Positions 25,827 through 35,074 are shown, counted from the stretch's first letter. The stretch is 64,000 nt of DNA from Anaerosporomusa subterranea (GCF_001611555.1 NZ_LSGP01000020.1:218001-282000); one strand, 5' to 3'. The notes: a model not told the origin generated them from the sequence alone. Translations and numbers: made by a program.

Positions 25827-26669
25827 TCAACGCGGTGGACGTATCCACCACTCGTCCTGTTCCTGGTACTGTTTGCGCAGTGCAAGCAAATCCTTACGTC
25901 TGGCGATATATTCTTCTTTGATATCTTCTAACCTCTGCCCGTGCTCGGCCATGCCATGCAATGAAAAACGGCTGTGTTCCGGCGGGTTGAAGGTCAGCGC
26001 AAAGCCGCTAGCTTCTACCGTCAACTGCCCGGTCATGCCACACATGACGCAACGCACCTCTCCGGCGGGTGTAATCTGCAATAAGCTTGAACCACAGCCT
26101 TGGCAGGTGTGCGCCTCTTGTTGTTGGCAGCTATGGTCGCCGCCTTCGACTAATTTGCCTGCCAAAGCTCTTGCCTCAGCTAAAATCTCTGACTGCACGA
26201 CTTCACCAGGATTGGCAGCGCGCACGACGAGCGTTCCCATTAGGTCGAGGTGTAAAAAGCGCGCAAAGTTCATTACAGCTTCCCGAGCATAGCCTTCCCA
26301 ATCAGCTACACCGTAGCTTACTGCTGCCACACAGCGTTTGCCCTGAAATCTCTTGCCATCATTTAAAATAGAAATTAGGCGGTCGCCGATCAGCTTGATG
26401 CTGGTATGCGAGCCAAGAAAATAGCAAGGTGAAGCAATCACTACAACATCAGCCCACTCAATTTGCTGTAAGAAAAACGTTAGATCATCATTAATGATAC
26501 AGGGTTTGCCAGAAGGTAGACAAGCATAACAAGCTCGGCAAGGCTCAACCAACAGCTCGCTCAGTCGTAACAGTCGCTTTTCGCCTGCCAGAGTTCCTAG
26601 CATTTCCTTCGCCAGGATCTCGCTGTTACCCAGCTTTCGTCCGGAGGCCACCAATCCCAAGATATTCAA
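25827..26669 (-). CDS. Iron-sulfur flavoprotein-like NAD(P)H:FMN oxidoreductase with zinc ribbon
   Basis: About 280 residues. The N-terminal 190 residues are a flavodoxin-like FMN domain (ILGLVASGRKLGNSE for the phosphate loop, VVIASPCYFLGSH) with a Cys cluster CRACYAC...C resembling the iron-sulfur flavoproteins of anaerobes. The C-terminus adds a zinc-ribbon-like CQGCG...CVMCG and a basic helix. I place the start at TTG 26669 because AGGAGGG lies 6 bases upstream and the FMN domain begins right there; the frame is open to 26756. Likely an electron carrier or reductase in anaerobic or oxidative-stress metabolism; partner unknown. Confidence 0.75.
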   Translation of the reverse strand: MNILGLVASGRKLGNSEILAKEMLGTLAGEKRLLRLSELLVEPCRACYACLPSGKPCIINDDLTFFLQQIEWADVVVIASPCYFLGSHTSIKLIGDRLISILNDGKRFQGKRCVAAVSYGVADWEGYAREAVMNFARFLHLDLMGTLVVRAANPGEVVQSEILAEARALAGKLVEGGDHSCQQQEAHTCQGCGSSLLQITPAGEVRCVMCGMTGQLTVEASGFALTFNPPEHSRFSLHGMAEHGQRLEDIKEEYIARRKDLLALRKQYQEQDEWWIRPPR

Positions 26670-26903
26670 CCAAATCCCTCCTGATTCATGCAGGATGGTC
26701 ATTGATTTCATCGTAGCGCTCGACCATCGCCGCAGGTTATGCCTTAAGTATATCATGCCTGCTCTGTTTTCGCATTTTTGAAAGCCATGGTCAGATATTA
26801 ATGAAATAAGGATAAATATTTGGAAGATTTTGTTGAAAAAACAGGAAAATAGGTGCGGATAGAGAATATCTACAAATTAGGATAATTGGATGAGGTGGTC
26901 GCG

Positions 26904-28700
26904 ATGAAGGGAACCGTAATCGGTACCTGGATAAACACATCCCGCAAGCTCTGGGGCAGCGAGGTTACTGCTGAAGCTATGCAACATGCAGGCTGGAGCC
27001 GGGATAAAATGTTCCTGCCGACAGAAGATGTCGATGACACTAAGCCAAGGCAATTTGTTGGCTTTCTGGCAAAAAACCTGCAGAAAAGTGAAGATGACAT
27101 TTGGCTTGCCATTGGCAAAGACAATTTAAAAACGTTTTTCGAAGACTACCCAGCATTTTTTCGCCAGGAGAACTTATACTCTTTTTTGCGGTCAATGTAT
27201 GATGTGCATGTAGTGATGGTTAAGCGGATCCCGGGCGCTAATCCACCGGAACTGCTGATCGAGCCGGTCGCAGAAAACCAAGCTGTGCTTAGCTACCGCT
27301 CAAAACGCGGCATGTTTGGCTATTTGCGCGGCTTATTGGCAGGTGCGGCTGAACACTTTGGCGAGAATATCACAACCGAAGTACTTGAATCATCGGCCGA
27401 GCACATGAAAATTGCGATTACCTTCCCAACGGCGATCAAGCGAACTAAGACGTATCGGCTAAATACACTATTTTCTTTCGGCGTGCTAAGAAATCTGTCG
27501 GTGAAAATTGGTGTCGTCGCAGCGCTGGTTACCGTTGCTGTGCAAGCCATACTGTCACTGGGCGGATTGAGCGCTCCTCTCTGGCAACCGGTTGTGACCG
27601 GAATTTCGGCCTGGTTAGGAGCGGCGCTGCTGCTGCGGCCATTTGGCTTTATTGGCGAACAGATTAAGGCGGTTCAAGACCGGCGCTATTTTGAGGAAAT
27701 TACGCTGCGGTCAGGTGATGAGTTTGAACTGCTGACCGAGATGTTGACCCTGTATAAGCAACGCGTCAAGCGTGACTTTATTGGCTTCAAGGGCGTCACT
27801 GACGAGATGGATAAGTATGCGCAGAACTTTAACGGACTGGCTGACCGGATGCGGCAAACTTCAAATGAAATTTCGGGTGTTGTTCATGATGTGGCGACTG
27901 CAGCTACTAATCAGGCAGCAGAGACCGAAGTGGCGGTCGGCATTCTTAGCGGCAATTTGGAAACCCTGCGTTCAGTTGTCGCCGGTCAGAGCCGCAACAA
28001 GCAACAACTAGAGGTTGCTGTCAGCGAGATTAACAAAGGCTTTGCCGAGGTTCAATCATCAAGTACAAATTTGACCAATAGCCTGGATAAGTTTGTATCG
28101 GTTAAAGAGTCTGCCGAGGCGCTCGAAGTGCAGGCAACCAAGATTAATGAAATTACCGGTATGGTGGCGGCAATTGCCGGTCAGACCAACCTGCTCGCGC
28201 TTAACGCCGCCATCGAAGCGGCAAGGGCGGGAGAGCAGGGGCGCGGTTTTGCGGTCGTCGCTGAAGAAGTGCGCAAACTGGCAGAACAGTCGCAACACCA
28301 CTCAGACAGTATCTCCGACGATCTGAAGGTTCTCATGGGAACAATTGGCGGCGTGGTTTCGCTAATTGAAGCTGAATATGATATTCTCGCCGCGGAAAGC
28401 CACCAACTCGACGCGGTTGTCCGCAACACCAGCGATCATGTCGGCAATATCCACGGAGTTGCCAACAATATCGTGGATATGATTGATAAATTGGAGCATG
28501 AGATGGCTGGGCTGAACCAGGTGTATGGCAAGATTGAATCTCTGGCTGCGATATCGGAAGAGAATTCTGCTGCCACTGAGGAAGTCAGCGCTTCGGTTCA
28601 GGATTATAATGATAAGCTTCGGGACATGATGGATAAGATTCGCGAGTTTAAGACGGTGATAGCCCACTTCGGCGAAGACATCAACCAATACCGGACGTAA
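26904..28700 (+). CDS. H-NOX (heme) methyl-accepting chemotaxis protein, O2-binding type
   Basis: Membrane chemoreceptor of 598 residues. Residues 1-185 are an H-NOX heme domain with the proximal ligand His102, Pro115 and the YxSxR motif at 131-135. The distal pocket has Trp9, Asn74 and Tyr140, the same set and numbering as in the O2-binding H-NOX of Caldanaerobacter (Thermoanaerobacter) tengcongensis; NO-only members lack the Tyr. Two membrane segments follow (about 203-250), then a linker and a full MCP hairpin with the tip [26 protein letters not shown]. It should steer motility by O2 or NO. The ATG at 26904 has GAGGTGG upstream. A structured element begins at its stop codon. Confidence 0.92.
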   Translation: MKGTVIGTWINTSRKLWGSEVTAEAMQHAGWSRDKMFLPTEDVDDTKPRQFVGFLAKNLQKSEDDIWLAIGKDNLKTFFEDYPAFFRQENLYSFLRSMYDVHVVMVKRIPGANPPELLIEPVAENQAVLSYRSKRGMFGYLRGLLAGAAEHFGENITTEVLESSAEHMKIAITFPTAIKRTKTYRLNTLFSFGVLRNLSVKIGVVAALVTVAVQAILSLGGLSAPLWQPVVTGISAWLGAALLLRPFGFIGEQIKAVQDRRYFEEITLRSGDEFELLTEMLTLYKQRVKRDFIGFKGVTDEMDKYAQNFNGLADRMRQTSNEISGVVHDVATAATNQAAETEVAVGILSGNLETLRSVVAGQSRNKQQLEVAVSEINKGFAEVQSSSTNLTNSLDKFVSVKESAEALEVQATKINEITGMVAAIAGQTNLLALNAAIEAARAGEQGRGFAVVAEEVRKLAEQSQHHSDSISDDLKVLMGTIGGVVSLIEAEYDILAAESHQLDAVVRNTSDHVGNIHGVANNIVDMIDKLEHEMAGLNQVYGKIESLAAISEENSAATEEVSASVQDYNDKLRDMMDKIREFKTVIAHFGEDINQYRT

Positions 28701-28881
28701 GGCTGTTGATAAACGCCAATCTGCGTTGCACCCGCAAGGGGTATGCTGCCAACTCTAAGGCGCTGAAGCGCCAAGAGTTGCGCAATCAGCCCTGCGGGGG
28801 TGAGCTTGCCGTACTTGCCAGTACTGTCCGCGTTCATCTCCTCGGGCTGCCTAGCATCTCGGCATTTCTGAACAGCCTTAG
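28698..28881 (+). repeat. Structured intergenic element, copy C
   Basis: Outer stem TAAGGCTGTT (28698-28707, including the H-NOX gene's TAA stop) pairs perfectly with AACAGCCTTA (28872-28881). Conserved inner strings are TTGATAA, CGCAAGGGGTATGC, AAGAGTTGCGCAAT and GCCTAGCATCT. Same orientation as the upstream gene. Confidence 0.8.
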
Positions 28882-28921
28882 GCCGAAGAACCTCGGAACC
28901 GTAGCGGTTCGAAAAACAAAA

Positions 28922-28952
28922 TGGCCGACAGACTGTTGTCTGTCGGCCTAAT
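28922..28952. terminator. Bidirectional terminator
   Basis: GGCCGACAGAC pairs with GTCTGTCGGCC around TGTT. AAAACAAAAT lies on the left and TAATTTC on the right, so it can serve both the H-NOX gene and the convergent small gene. Confidence 0.75.
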
Positions 28953-28993
28953 TTCAACATATACTATGTATGCTTGTCCAAATGTAGTGCAAT

Positions 28994-29269
28994 TTAGCTA
29001 GCGTGGACGAAGCGACGGTCACATTCCTGTTTTTTTGCATCGTTGAAGTTGTCGATGTTGCTTAAGTAGCCAGTGATGCGGCGGACGCGGCGGATGGGAG
29101 ATTTCTCGGAGGCGTTAATAATTACTTCTTCGCCATCGCGGGTAATTTCCATATAAGCGATTGCTTTATGGCGCTCATGCCACAGGGCTTGTTCTTCTGC
29201 CACGAGCATAGTAATTTCCTCATTTGTCAGCGATGGGTCAGCTACGATTTGAATTCCGTTGATAGTCAT
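28994..29269 (-). CDS. Small protein resembling the C-terminus of anaerobic ribonucleotide reductase
   Basis: A 91-residue protein. Its last 30 residues (RRITGYLSNIDNFNDAKKQECDRR) look like the C-terminal tail of NrdD-type anaerobic ribonucleotide reductases and the short stand-alone relatives found in anaerobic Firmicutes. The Gly-radical RGxG motif and the NrdD Cys are absent, so it is not an enzyme by itself. The N-terminal part is acidic and helical. GGGAGGG precedes the ATG. It may be a regulatory or accessory protein; the resemblance is from pattern memory and should be treated as tentative. Confidence 0.6.
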   Translation of the reverse strand: MTINGIQIVADPSLTNEEITMLVAEEQALWHERHKAIAYMEITRDGEEVIINASEKSPIRRVRRITGYLSNIDNFNDAKKQECDRRFVHAS

Positions 29270-29541
29270 AATGACTCCCTCCCAATCTTATCTGCAGTAA
29301 TTGTAGCATACGGAGAACTATTATTGCTATCAGACAAAAGTTCCATTTTGGACAATTATACTAATCTATTGCTAACTGCGCTATATATGGTTGATATTTC
29401 GAAGCTTTTCACTATATCTTGTGATGCAACTAAATATTAGCTTCAAGTGCGAAACTATGGTATTCTTAGTAATAATACGTTAAATGCTGGATAAGGTGCC
29501 GTAGCGGCTTATCTGTACATACTGTATTGTGGAGGTTTGAC

Positions 29542-31410
29542 ATGATAAGAGAACGACGCAGTAAAGAAAAGTTAGAACAATATTATCGTAAGTTTGTTGA
29601 TCAAGGGGTCATGGATCCCAACGTTCATCCCTGGGTCGCAGAGTCATGGGAGAGTAGCCGTGCTGCTAGTGTGCCGCATGAACGAATGTGCTTAACACAT
29701 AAGTTGACGCGAGAGGAACTGGCGATTCGCCGACAAGACAACAGCGCGGCTGTTGCTTTTATCGACTCTCTATATCTGACATTGCAAGAGCATTTTAGCG
29801 CTTATAATCTTAGTCTGTTGTTAGTAGATCGTGACTGCTATGTATTGAAGAACTACGCATTGCCGTTTTTCCAAAAGACGGTGGACGAGGTAGAAGGAGC
29901 CCGACTTTCTGAACAAGATATCGGTACGTCAAGCATTAGTCTGGCTTATGCCAGACAGATTCCGTTCTTGCTGTTCGGACCCGAGATGTGGACCGAGGAT
30001 AGTCATACAGGTGACGCATGCTCGGCACCGATTCTAGTAGATAACGACTTGCGTTATATTTTAACCATCGTGGCGCTCGAGCCTGATGAACTGCCATATA
30101 ATGCGATGGTCGCCTTGCTGTTGTCTATGCGGTTCGCGCTTGAGCAACACCTTAGTTTAATGTCACGATTAAATGCAAAACACATGATGCTGGACGCGAT
30201 TCCCTACGCGGCTTTTCATTTTCTGCCCGGGGGAGAAGTTTCTTATGCAAATCGCCGGGGTCTTGACCGTCTTGGCAAAGAAGGCTATCAAGCATCGCTT
30301 AGCCAGAAGCTTAGCAACTATAAACGCTCTCCCTTAGCGAAAGGTTTTATGGGTATTCCGTCGTTTAATAAAGAAATGACCTGGATCATGCCGGGAAAGA
30401 TTTATGAGGATATTACCACCGTTATTCCGATTTCCCATCAGGATGAAGTGGAAGGTATTGTTGCGGTCTCCTTACCGCTCGAAGAGTTAAGAATGCTGGC
30501 CGCTCATGCGGCAGGCTACCGTGCTCGCTACCATCTGTCAGCAATGGTCGGGATAGCACCGGCTTTTACCGCAGTTAAGGAGAAGGCTGCTCGTACTGCG
30601 CGCGGTCATCACCATGTAGTACTGCAAGGCGAACCTGGCACAGGCAAGCAACGTATGGCTCACGGCATTCATCAAGCCAGCCCCCGGGCAGCTGGACCGC
30701 TGATCACAGTGCGCTGCGGCGGCGGAACAGAACGCAGCTTAGCTCTTGAGCTATTCGGTGAAACCGACGTGCCAGGCAAGGTTGAACTGGCCAATGGTGG
30801 TACCCTGTTTATCGATGAGGTGGAAAAGCTACCCACAAGCTTGGCAGAGCGCTTGGCGATTGTCTTAGAAGCAAATGAAATCGTTCGCCCAGATGGGTCA
30901 AAGATCACGCTGGATATTCGGGTGATCGCAGCTTGTGACAGTGACTTAAAGCGCCTGGCGGATAAAGGAATCTTCACACTAGCGCTTTATGAACAACTCG
31001 GACGCACCGTAATCAAAATACCCGGTTTGGCCAGTCGCCGCGAAGATATTCCGCTGTTGGCCGAACATATTATGGTTGAATTGGCTGAACAGAATCAGAT
31101 GCCAAGTAAAAAATTAACTCCAGCAGCTGAGGCCTTGCTGATGTCTTTTGATTGGCCAGGTAATACCAAACAGCTTCAAGAAGTTATTGAAACTGCATTT
31201 TTTCATAACAACAGCGATATCCTAGACGCCGACGATCTGAAGTTGCCTGGTGAGACCGGACCAGGCCGCGCCTGGAAAGAGAACCGGGAAGCTTTTATCG
31301 AGGCATGGAAAGCTGCTGGCGGCAATATTAGCCGTTTGGCGCTCATGCTTGACGTCAGTCGCGTCACCCTCTATCGCTACTTGCGAAAGTATGGATTAGA
31401 AAAGGAGTAA
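29542..31410 (+). CDS. AcoR/DhaR-like AAA+ regulator without sigma54-contact loop
   Basis: Transcription regulator of 622 residues. The N-terminus (HPWVAESWESSR) and GAF-like domain match AcoR/DhaR-type regulators, followed by a PAS-like region (about 215-310) and an AAA+ domain with Walker A GEPGTGKQ. The GAFTGA loop that binds sigma54 is missing: ELFGE runs straight into a short loop and ELANGGTLFIDE. The FREDLYYRL Arg-finger segment is also lost (FTLALYEQL). A Fis-type helix-turn-helix (GGNISRLALMLDVSRVTLYRYL) ends the protein. It therefore probably works with the housekeeping polymerase, like TyrR. The ATG at 29542 has GGAGG 6 bases upstream. Target genes are unknown. Confidence 0.85.
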   Translation: MIRERRSKEKLEQYYRKFVDQGVMDPNVHPWVAESWESSRAASVPHERMCLTHKLTREELAIRRQDNSAAVAFIDSLYLTLQEHFSAYNLSLLLVDRDCYVLKNYALPFFQKTVDEVEGARLSEQDIGTSSISLAYARQIPFLLFGPEMWTEDSHTGDACSAPILVDNDLRYILTIVALEPDELPYNAMVALLLSMRFALEQHLSLMSRLNAKHMMLDAIPYAAFHFLPGGEVSYANRRGLDRLGKEGYQASLSQKLSNYKRSPLAKGFMGIPSFNKEMTWIMPGKIYEDITTVIPISHQDEVEGIVAVSLPLEELRMLAAHAAGYRARYHLSAMVGIAPAFTAVKEKAARTARGHHHVVLQGEPGTGKQRMAHGIHQASPRAAGPLITVRCGGGTERSLALELFGETDVPGKVELANGGTLFIDEVEKLPTSLAERLAIVLEANEIVRPDGSKITLDIRVIAACDSDLKRLADKGIFTLALYEQLGRTVIKIPGLASRREDIPLLAEHIMVELAEQNQMPSKKLTPAAEALLMSFDWPGNTKQLQEVIETAFFHNNSDILDADDLKLPGETGPGRAWKENREAFIEAWKAAGGNISRLALMLDVSRVTLYRYLRKYGLEKE

Positions 31411-31416
31411 ATTTCA

Positions 31417-32055
31417 GTGCGTCTGCGGAAAAAGCCTTGGATATCCGAGGCCTTACTCGAGTACAGTGATATTGTGGTTACTGACGGAGCGGTGAACCTT
31501 GGCCAATGGCTGAGCCGTTACGGCGGTAAAGAACTTCATATTGAAATTGGAACAGGCCGAGGGCGATTTATCAGCGGCATGGCTGAGCAGCATCCAGATA
31601 AATTATTTATTGGTATTGAAGCGTCCCAGGATGTGTTGTACGATGCAGCAAGAAAGGTTCGTAGAAAGGGCCTGAAAAACGTTCAGCTACTGGTGTTCAA
31701 CGCTATTACTATTGAAACATTGTTTGCGCTGGGCGAAGTGGACCAATTATATCTAAACTTCAGCGATCCTTGGCACAAACGGCGCCATGCGAAACGCCGC
31801 TTAACCCATGAAGGCTTTTTGGCCAAGTATCAACAAATCCTTAAGCCCGGGGGACGACTGTGTTTCAAGACAGATAACGAAAAGCTATTCGAGTTTTCAC
31901 TAAATCAATTTGCCGCCTTCGGGCTGGGCTTGTCAAATATTACGTTTGATCTACACAACAGTGACTTCGAAGGCAACATCATGACTGAATACGAAGCGCG
32001 GTTTAGTGCAAAAGGGAGCAAGATCTTCCGCTGCGAAGCCCGCTTCGGGCGTTGA
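31417..32055 (+). CDS. trmB: tRNA (guanine-N7-)-methyltransferase
   Basis: SAM-dependent enzyme of 212 residues that makes m7G46 in the variable loop of many tRNAs. The SAM-binding EIGTGRGRF (about 43-51), the FSDPWHKRRHAKRRL catalytic/tRNA-binding block and the C-terminal TEYEARF motif are diagnostic. The GTG start lies 6 bases after the regulator's stop, so the two are probably co-transcribed. The last codons and TGA stop come from the left end of structured element D, so the C-terminus RFGR may be element-derived. Confidence 0.93.
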   Translation: MRLRKKPWISEALLEYSDIVVTDGAVNLGQWLSRYGGKELHIEIGTGRGRFISGMAEQHPDKLFIGIEASQDVLYDAARKVRRKGLKNVQLLVFNAITIETLFALGEVDQLYLNFSDPWHKRRHAKRRLTHEGFLAKYQQILKPGGRLCFKTDNEKLFEFSLNQFAAFGLGLSNITFDLHNSDFEGNIMTEYEARFSAKGSKIFRCEARFGR

Positions 32056-32167
32056 TATTTCCCATCTACGTTGTTAGCCCCGTGATCCCCTTGCTTGCGT
32101 ACCTGCGAACGTACGCGGCGCGGCAGGGATCACGGGGCTGCCTAGTATCTGGGGCATCTGAACGCCT
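32047..32167 (+). repeat. Structured intergenic element, copy D
   Basis: Left end GGGCGTT (32047-32053) overlaps the trmB stop; right end AACGCCT (32161-32167). The inner stem AGCCCCGTGATCCC pairs perfectly with GGGATCACGGGGCT. Conserved CTTGCGTAC and GCCTAGTATCTGG are present. It is followed by copy E in reverse orientation. Confidence 0.75.
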
Positions 32168-32224
32168 TCAGCTTTGGGGGACGGGGGTTCCTCCGCAGCA
32201 TTCGTTTAGAATCTGTCTCCCCGA

Positions 32225-32344
32225 GGGCGTTCAGAAGGGTCCAGATGCTAGGCACTCCTGAAAAACCAGCCGCGACGCGTACTGGAAGTACGCTAGCAAT
32301 GGGTTTTCAGGGGTAACAACGCAGATGGGCCCTTATCAACGCCC
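32225..32344 (-). repeat. Structured intergenic element, copy E (reverse orientation)
   Basis: GGGCGTT (32225-32231) pairs with AACGCCC (32338-32344). On the minus strand it reads GTTGATAAGGGCCCATCTGCG at the start and GCCTAGCATCTGGACCC near the end. With copy D it makes an inverted pair filling 32047-32344. The remaining bases to 32419 hold only the start region of the next gene. Confidence 0.75.
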
Positions 32345-32419
32345 GGATTTATGTTATTTAGAACTAAATTGCAGAGTCGAGCATACAATGTACTAACCAA
32401 AAGTAGGGGAGTGTATGTC

Positions 32420-33598
32420 ATGACGAGACCGCCAGTACAGCCTAGTGACAGCCGTCCGGGTATTTCGGTGAATCTGGAAGAGCTAAAGTTCTGGCTGTCC
32501 ATAATGCAGGAACATGCTCTGTTTATTAAAGCAGGGCTGCCTGCCAATAGAAAAGAAGCGATTCAACAAGCCCAAGAATTCTACCGTATCTTTGGCGCGC
32601 TGCTCGCTAAAGCCGCTGAAATCAGTAGTGAAAAGAAATTTAAAGAATTGATTCGACAGTCAGCGGAGAAGGTCGAAGAGTTTTACCGTTTCAAGCGCCG
32701 TTTATTGCAAATAGCGTTACGCGGTGAGTTAGGCGGAACGCTGTATCCGTCGCTGCTAGATCACTTTTCTCGGGAAGCCGAGTATTTCCTACGGCTGTTA
32801 GAGTCGATGAATGATTGCAAGGCATTCCGGCTTTGGCCAAAGACAAAAGAGGTTAGCTTTTGGATTCGCCTGATGAGTGATCACAGTGATTTTATCCGGC
32901 AAATGCTTGATCCCTCAGAAGTCATTTTGATTGAAACGACAGAGGGATTTACCAGTGAGTTTGATGGGCTGTTTCGCCAATCGGTGGACTTTTCCTCAAT
33001 GCTGCGTGGGGCTACTGGCGGCGTTCCAGCCTTCGGGCGTTTCCTGCAGGATTCACGCGTTGCCGGTATGCGATTACGCGATTTTAAACGCGCTCTTCAT
33101 TGCATGCTGGAGGAGAAAAAGGTGCTTGGACTGATGAGTCCGCTGTTCGCTGACCATGTGCGTCGTGAAGCAGATCACTTCCTCATGATTGCGGCTATGT
33201 TAGAAAACGATATGCAGACCTCCGGCTACACTGGCGCGAATAGCGTGATCATGCCAATGGCGGAGGAAGACATCGAAGAAGCGATGGTAGATATGGAAGT
33301 GGGAGAACCCGCAACCGAAGCGACGGTTATCATGCCAAATACAAGCACCGTAATAGCAAACAATCTTGCTGCTGAGGCGAAGCTGGCAGCGCTGAAACAA
33401 AAAGCCATGCAGACAGACTGCGAAGCTCCTCAATACCAGCAAAATATCGGTTTTGACAGCGAAGTGTTAGAGGAGATCGATGATGATGAGCCGATCATGG
33501 CCCCGGTTGTGCCCCCGGTAAACACGCCAAATTCGCCGTCAAAGAATAAATACACCTGGAGCACAGCTTGGCCACGCCCGTTAGGCGAGGAGAAGTAG
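32420..33598 (+). CDS. Tandem DUF2935 protein with acidic tail
   Basis: A 392-residue protein with two DUF2935 units, each a four-helix bundle of the ferritin/hemerythrin type: repeat 1 about residues 20-140 (FWLSIMQEHALFIKAG, later DHFSREAEYFLRL), repeat 2 about 145-275 (FWIRLMSDHSDFIRQML, later DHVRREADHFLMI). The His/Glu pattern in both could bind metal. The remaining 115 residues are acidic and Pro-rich, probably disordered. The ATG at 32420 follows AGGGGAG. The family is common in spore-forming Firmicutes; its function is not established and I infer none. Confidence 0.8.
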   Translation: MTRPPVQPSDSRPGISVNLEELKFWLSIMQEHALFIKAGLPANRKEAIQQAQEFYRIFGALLAKAAEISSEKKFKELIRQSAEKVEEFYRFKRRLLQIALRGELGGTLYPSLLDHFSREAEYFLRLLESMNDCKAFRLWPKTKEVSFWIRLMSDHSDFIRQMLDPSEVILIETTEGFTSEFDGLFRQSVDFSSMLRGATGGVPAFGRFLQDSRVAGMRLRDFKRALHCMLEEKKVLGLMSPLFADHVRREADHFLMIAAMLENDMQTSGYTGANSVIMPMAEEDIEEAMVDMEVGEPATEATVIMPNTSTVIANNLAAEAKLAALKQKAMQTDCEAPQYQQNIGFDSEVLEEIDDDEPIMAPVVPPVNTPNSPSKNKYTWSTAWPRPLGEEK

Positions 33599-33632
33599 GC
33601 TAACTTAAGGGTAGTGTTTATTCCGTTCCTAA

Positions 33633-33811
33633 GGGCGTTCAGAAGGGTCCAGATGCTAGGCAGCCCCGGAAATCCAGCCGCGCCGCGTACTATACGGGTA
33701 CGCAAGCAATGGATTTTCGGGGCTGATTGCGCAACTCTTGGCACTTTAGTGCCGTAGAGTTGGCGGCATACCCTTTACGGGTGCAACGCAGATGGGCCCT
33801 TATCAACGCCC
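33633..33811 (-). repeat. Structured intergenic element, copy F (reverse orientation)
   Basis: GGGCGTT (33633-33639) pairs with AACGCCC (33805-33811). Read on the minus strand it starts GTTGATAAGGGCCCATCTGCG, then CGTAAAGGGTATGC, AAGAGTTGCGCAAT, an inner stem AGCCCCGAAAATCCA/TGGATTTCCGGGGCT and GCCTAGCATCTGGACCC. Its left end provides the TGA stop of the beta-propeller gene on the same strand. Confidence 0.8.
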
Positions 33812-34759
33812 GCTATGGAGGACGGCGACTTGGCCGAATAGTTCACGCTCCCCATCTGTCAACGACAGCAGTCGCCGATTCACTAAGTCGATCAAGGATA
33901 AATCAGCGAACATATAGCTGCCAGCTACTGCGAATTGCGAATCAGGCAACAGTGTTAAACATGACAGTGATCTGCCAACAGGGATATAGCCGCTTACGGT
34001 CGCGCTGGCGATATCGATGACCGAAACATTAGCACTGTCCTCATGGACAACATAGGCTGTTGATTCATCAGGAGTGATTGCAACCTGGCAGGGATAAATT
34101 CGGAATGAGGCTTCGCTGGGACAATGATGCAACGAAATTGCTCTTAGCGCAGCCTCGGAGATTTGTTTTGGCAGCAGAATCATGCCTTCTTCGCCAGCAC
34201 TGGCTGTTGTGAACGGAATATACAAGTACCGCTCACTCTGCGATAAATTAGTCGGCAGCCCAGGTAAAAATCGTTCGTCCTGAAGTTGGCCGTCTGGCGA
34301 GAAAATGGCCAAAACACCATTCTGATCATGTTGCCAAACAGTATACACAGCGTTGTCATCTGTTGCCAAGCCGACGCATGCAGTCGGCTCTCCGCTGCGA
34401 CCTAAGAGAGTAAGGCTGCGTTTTTCGATATCTAATAAGAATAATGCGCCATCCCGAGTCGCGACCACTGCTTGACCAAGTTGCGGTCCGGCGGCAAAGC
34501 GCTCGATGGGAGGCAGGTCAAGAGGCAATTGCATTAATTGACCTGCGGGGAGGGAAATGGAGAAAAGCGTTCCCCGCCCTTGGTTGTTGCTTGTCGGTAT
34601 GTAGGCAATGGCTGAGTCAGCCGTGAGCTGAATATCCACCGGGGAATACTCACCTGGGAAAGGCCACTCTCTGATAATTTCACCGCTTTCGCCATCAGTT
34701 AAGAGAACGGTGGAATTCTCTGTGTCCACTACCAGGAGTTTGTATGGCACAGTATCCAT
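33803..34759 (-). CDS. Beta-propeller (YVTN/YncE-like) protein
   Basis: A 318-residue protein of repeated short beta-sheets in the YVTN/cytochrome-D1-like propeller style (for example VAITPDESTAYVVHEDSANVSVIDIASATVSGYIPVG near the end). No signal peptide or membrane segment is visible, so it is probably cytosolic or exported by another route. The ATG at 34759 has GGAGGT 6 bases upstream, better than a start at 34777. Its stop codon and last residues (GR) lie within structured element F. Propellers of this kind are often scaffolds; no specific function can be given. Confidence 0.75.
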   Translation of the reverse strand: MDTVPYKLLVVDTENSTVLLTDGESGEIIREWPFPGEYSPVDIQLTADSAIAYIPTSNNQGRGTLFSISLPAGQLMQLPLDLPPIERFAAGPQLGQAVVATRDGALFLLDIEKRSLTLLGRSGEPTACVGLATDDNAVYTVWQHDQNGVLAIFSPDGQLQDERFLPGLPTNLSQSERYLYIPFTTASAGEEGMILLPKQISEAALRAISLHHCPSEASFRIYPCQVAITPDESTAYVVHEDSANVSVIDIASATVSGYIPVGRSLSCLTLLPDSQFAVAGSYMFADLSLIDLVNRRLLSLTDGERELFGQVAVLHSGR

Positions 34760-35045
34760 ACTTTTACCTCCGTCCAAAAGGATACTTCAGTATATGATAG
34801 AATCGATGAATTCGCTACTGCAAGATGGAATAGCGAATGATATTGAACCGCCAAGATGCATGTGCCTACATACGCCGCCAAGGAGCATTATCCCTATTGA
34901 AAAAGGGGGATATCTGCGAAGTGACAGGAGGATTTCAGGCGTATGTATAATATCTGCGCGATCCCTTGTGTAGGCGCATAGCGCCTTTCGCGTTTTCACG
35001 GCTAAATTTTATCTAGACCGCCATCACGGTTTTTTATACCCGGTC
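34760..35045. other. Intergenic region between divergent genes
   Basis: No gene is supported. A very short frame at about 34941-34979 (12 codons) follows AGGAGG and could be a leader peptide. GGCGCATAGCGCC near 34975 is a small hairpin. The right end contains the ftsW-like promoter. Confidence 0.35.
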
Positions 35046-35074
35046 TTGGCAATGTTTGCCTCTAGCCGTATAAT
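35046..35074 (+). promoter_or_regulatory. SigmaA-type promoter of the FtsW/SpoVE-like gene
   Basis: TTGGCA, a 17-base spacer, then TATAAT; the start codon is about 70 bases downstream. Confidence 0.75.

Noticed and set aside
32225-32344. Protein frames inside the structured elements
   Set aside because: Open frames crossing the elements change with each copy and have no ribosome sites; the pairing pattern explains the sequence better.
34941-34979. Twelve-codon leader peptide after AGGAGG
   Set aside because: Too short to support; it lies well upstream of the mapped-looking promoter at 35046, so it would not be on the ftsW-like transcript.
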